Below, piece after piece: positions 62,279 through 64,000 of a DNA stretch of 64,000 bases (positions are counted from its first letter, which is position 1; each line of letters starts with the position of its first letter). A program made the position numbers and the translations under genes. Origin of the DNA: Psychromonas ossibalaenae ATCC BAA-1528 (GTDB lineage: Bacteria > Pseudomonadota > Gammaproteobacteria > Enterobacterales > Psychromonadaceae); NCBI RefSeq assembly GCF_000381745.1, contig NZ_KB906993.1:1-64000 (forward strand), read 5' to 3'. The notes beneath the pieces are model-generated. The model was not told where the DNA came from and did not search any database. It worked only from the letters and a program-made list of their open reading frames with translations.

Positions 62279-63091
62279 ATGACCAGATCAATTGAACTAA
62301 AACGACATTTTCGAGTTTCCTATATAGCCTTACCTGTCTTGTTCTCACTAGTACTGCCGAGTAATTCGCTTGCGGAACCGAGATTCGTGACCTCATCGGA
62401 ACCACCCACCAATTATAGCTATGCAGGTAGTTTCACCGGGACAACAACGGAAATAGTAAAAGCCATTCGTGATCATCTAGGCTGGAACAATCCGATAGAG
62501 GTATATCCCTGGAGCCGTGCTTATAGAATCGCATTGCATACACCCGATATAGTTATATTTACAGCAGGCAAAACTGCAGAACGGGAAGCATTAGGTTTCA
62601 GCTTCGTCGGCCCGGTTTCTACGCGAAAACATGGTGTTTTTTCACGGGCTGATCACCAGGCTCCAGCGGCGGAGATCATCAAGTCATCACAAACTTACAT
62701 TGCGGCAATGCGCAGTGACTGGCGGTCATTACTTTTAGAAAAGCAAGGACATAATGTACTTAAGCTTGCTGACCACTCACAAGGTCTGCAGATGTTGATG
62801 AGAGGGCGCGTTGATTATTGGGTAAGTTCAGATCTTGAAGCTTATGTAATTGCAAAATCTCTTGGTTATAAGATCGCCGATATTAAAATGGTTTGGCTGA
62901 TAAAAGACTCTACAAGCTATATGGCATTCAGCCCTGACTCCAGCGCTGATCTTATTAAAAACTGGCAGCGTGCATTTCAATATTTACAGGGCAGTGATTT
63001 TTTTGATCAAGAGGTCAAACGGTGGAGTAATATTCTTGGCATAGAGGTCAAATACTCCCAGGATGCAGGTTATTTCATCGTACAGAAATAA
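62279..63091 (+). CDS. Periplasmic solute-binding protein, family 3
   Basis: 270 aa. The signal peptide (SYIALPVLFSLVLPSNSLAEP) ends about residue 33 after a charged N-terminus of unusual length (MTRSIELKRHFRV). The mature protein has TSSEPPTNYSYAGSFTGTTTEIVKAIRDHLGWNNPIEVYPWSRAYRIALHTPDIVIFTAGKTAER, typical of the orphan family-3 binding proteins of marine gammaproteobacteria. No transporter partner is nearby. A shorter start is possible. Confidence 0.85.
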   Translation: MTRSIELKRHFRVSYIALPVLFSLVLPSNSLAEPRFVTSSEPPTNYSYAGSFTGTTTEIVKAIRDHLGWNNPIEVYPWSRAYRIALHTPDIVIFTAGKTAEREALGFSFVGPVSTRKHGVFSRADHQAPAAEIIKSSQTYIAAMRSDWRSLLLEKQGHNVLKLADHSQGLQMLMRGRVDYWVSSDLEAYVIAKSLGYKIADIKMVWLIKDSTSYMAFSPDSSADLIKNWQRAFQYLQGSDFFDQEVKRWSNILGIEVKYSQDAGYFIVQK

Positions 63092-63332
63092 CAAAAAAAT
63101 TTAATCGCGTTTTTCATTGACCAAAAATCTACACCGCTTAAAAACAGAATCACGGTGGGTAAACTACCTGAACCTGCTCAAGTCAGAAAACGGATCCTAT
63201 TACTCCTTAACTGTTATAACCCCAGCGGTTGTTTTTACTGTCTATCAGCATCGCTATTTCTGCTGTTTAGCAGGCATTCTGGTTGTCATAAAACCAGCAG
63301 AACACAGGGAAAGTCCTCGAATTTGTTAATTT

Positions 63333-64000
63333 CTAGTTTGCCATGCCGGATTTTTGTAACTGTTCCACTAAGAAATCAATAAAAACACGAATATGCGGTT
63401 TGGGATAGTGGCTTGCTTTATAAATTGCAAAGATCTCCATATGGCGGTGACGGGCGTAATTAACCTGCCAGTTCGGTAATACTTTGATCAGCAGCTACTT
63501 ATCAATATAAGGGTTAACCATCCAGTCCGATAACAATAATAGCCCGCCATCCTGCAGGGCCATATTTAATAAAGCCGAGCCGCCTCTTGAAGTGAAGTTT
63601 CCCGTGACACTGACTACCTGCTGCTGTTTTTTCTGCTGAAAGGCCCACTGCGTAGTTTGTCGTTCATGGCTGATTGATAAGCAGTTATGGAAAGCCGTAT
63701 CCTGCGGTTTTGTTATGTTTTGATGTTGTTGTAAATAAGCGGGTGTCGCTACTAGTGAAGTGTAATTAGTGAGTAAACGACGTGCTTTTAAATTACTGTC
63801 CTACGGCTGCCCAATACGTATCGCAATATCAATATTTTCACTGTTAAGATCGACCACTTTATTATCCAGGTCTAACTCTACTTTAATGGCGGGATAACGT
63901 TTTAAAAACTCTGCTAACAATGGGGCGATAATTATATTGCCAAAGCTTTCAAACACGGAAATTCGCAGCAGACCTTCAGGGGCCTGGTGAGTACCTCGCA
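63333..64000 (-). pseudogene. LysR-family regulator with two amber stops, running off the window
   Basis: Read on the minus strand, one frame gives RGTHQAPEGLLRISVFESFG, then ENIDIAIRIGQP, TAG (63803-63801), DSNLKARRLLTNYTSLVATPAYL, and NYARHRHMEIFAIYKASHYPKPHIRVFIDFLVEQL to the final TAG at 63335-63333. A second in-frame TAG is at 63497-63495 after NPYIDK. The frame is otherwise continuous, so the gene died by point mutations. It matches the LysR effector-binding domain. The DNA-binding part lies beyond 64000. The gap 63092-63332 holds nothing I can support. Confidence 0.85.

Noticed and set aside
63117-63382. Two overlapping 70-75 codon frames after the last solute-binding protein
   Set aside because: Both lack start signals and overlap each other and the LysR pseudogene end.

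Overview
The window reads as chromosomal DNA of a marine, probably cold-adapted gammaproteobacterium of the Psychromonas / Alteromonadales / Vibrionales kind. This rests on gene content, not on a search: an AT-leaning composition, a choline-to-glycine-betaine (bet) cluster with a short BCCT carrier, a Vibrio-type long PurC, SOS-regulated umuDC, degenerate integron cassettes, a Tus-like protein and several orphan family-3 solute-binding proteins. No rRNA, tRNA, CRISPR array or integrase was seen.

Left edge, 1-4.7 kb: accessory DNA. The 3' end of a group II intron (maturase C-terminus plus domains V and VI) interrupts a DUF3626 gene that is also frameshifted. Small cassette-like genes follow (two tiny proteins, an ACT-domain protein, two GNAT acetyltransferases), separated by attC-like sequence. 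A decayed sugar-binding-protein gene closes the block.

4.7-13.5 kb: a tight operon of two DUF1538 membrane proteins (UmpA/UmpB type) with a P-II protein and a CBS protein; then yfcE, a CxxCxxCC protein, an 82-bp tandem repeat, a MITE-like element, an SDR, a DUF2897 protein, purC and a large outer-membrane barrel.

13.7-20 kb (minus strand): a ynjBCDF-like ABC transporter operon led by a TVP38/TMEM64-flavoprotein reductase fusion. 20-31 kb: solute-binding proteins, a probable Tus homologue, a YegD-type Hsp70, GNAT, EamA and DUF3859 proteins, a LexA-controlled umuDC locus carrying a junction duplication, and a formyltransferase pseudogene.

31.7-39.1 kb: a compact putative biosynthetic operon of HAD phosphatase, a five-domain NRPS (C-A-PCP-E-C) and a methyltransferase. 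This is the best candidate for an undescribed system. 39-47.4 kb: MarR, BCCT carrier, betA, betB, betI with a clear BetI-type operator, and a divergent choline/carnitine acyltransferase.

47.4-55.9 kb: hipBA, a second MITE-like element, a second cassette cluster (STAS-like protein, attC, Pmp3-family peptide), a deletion scar joining LysR and EthD remnants, then acetyltransferase, methyltransferases, PhzF, an N-terminal-glutamine amidohydrolase and a DsbA-like protein. 55.9-64 kb: an ECF sigma / anti-sigma / VWA-lipoprotein operon, a chemoreceptor with two CHASE3 domains, another solute-binding protein and a LysR pseudogene running off the end.
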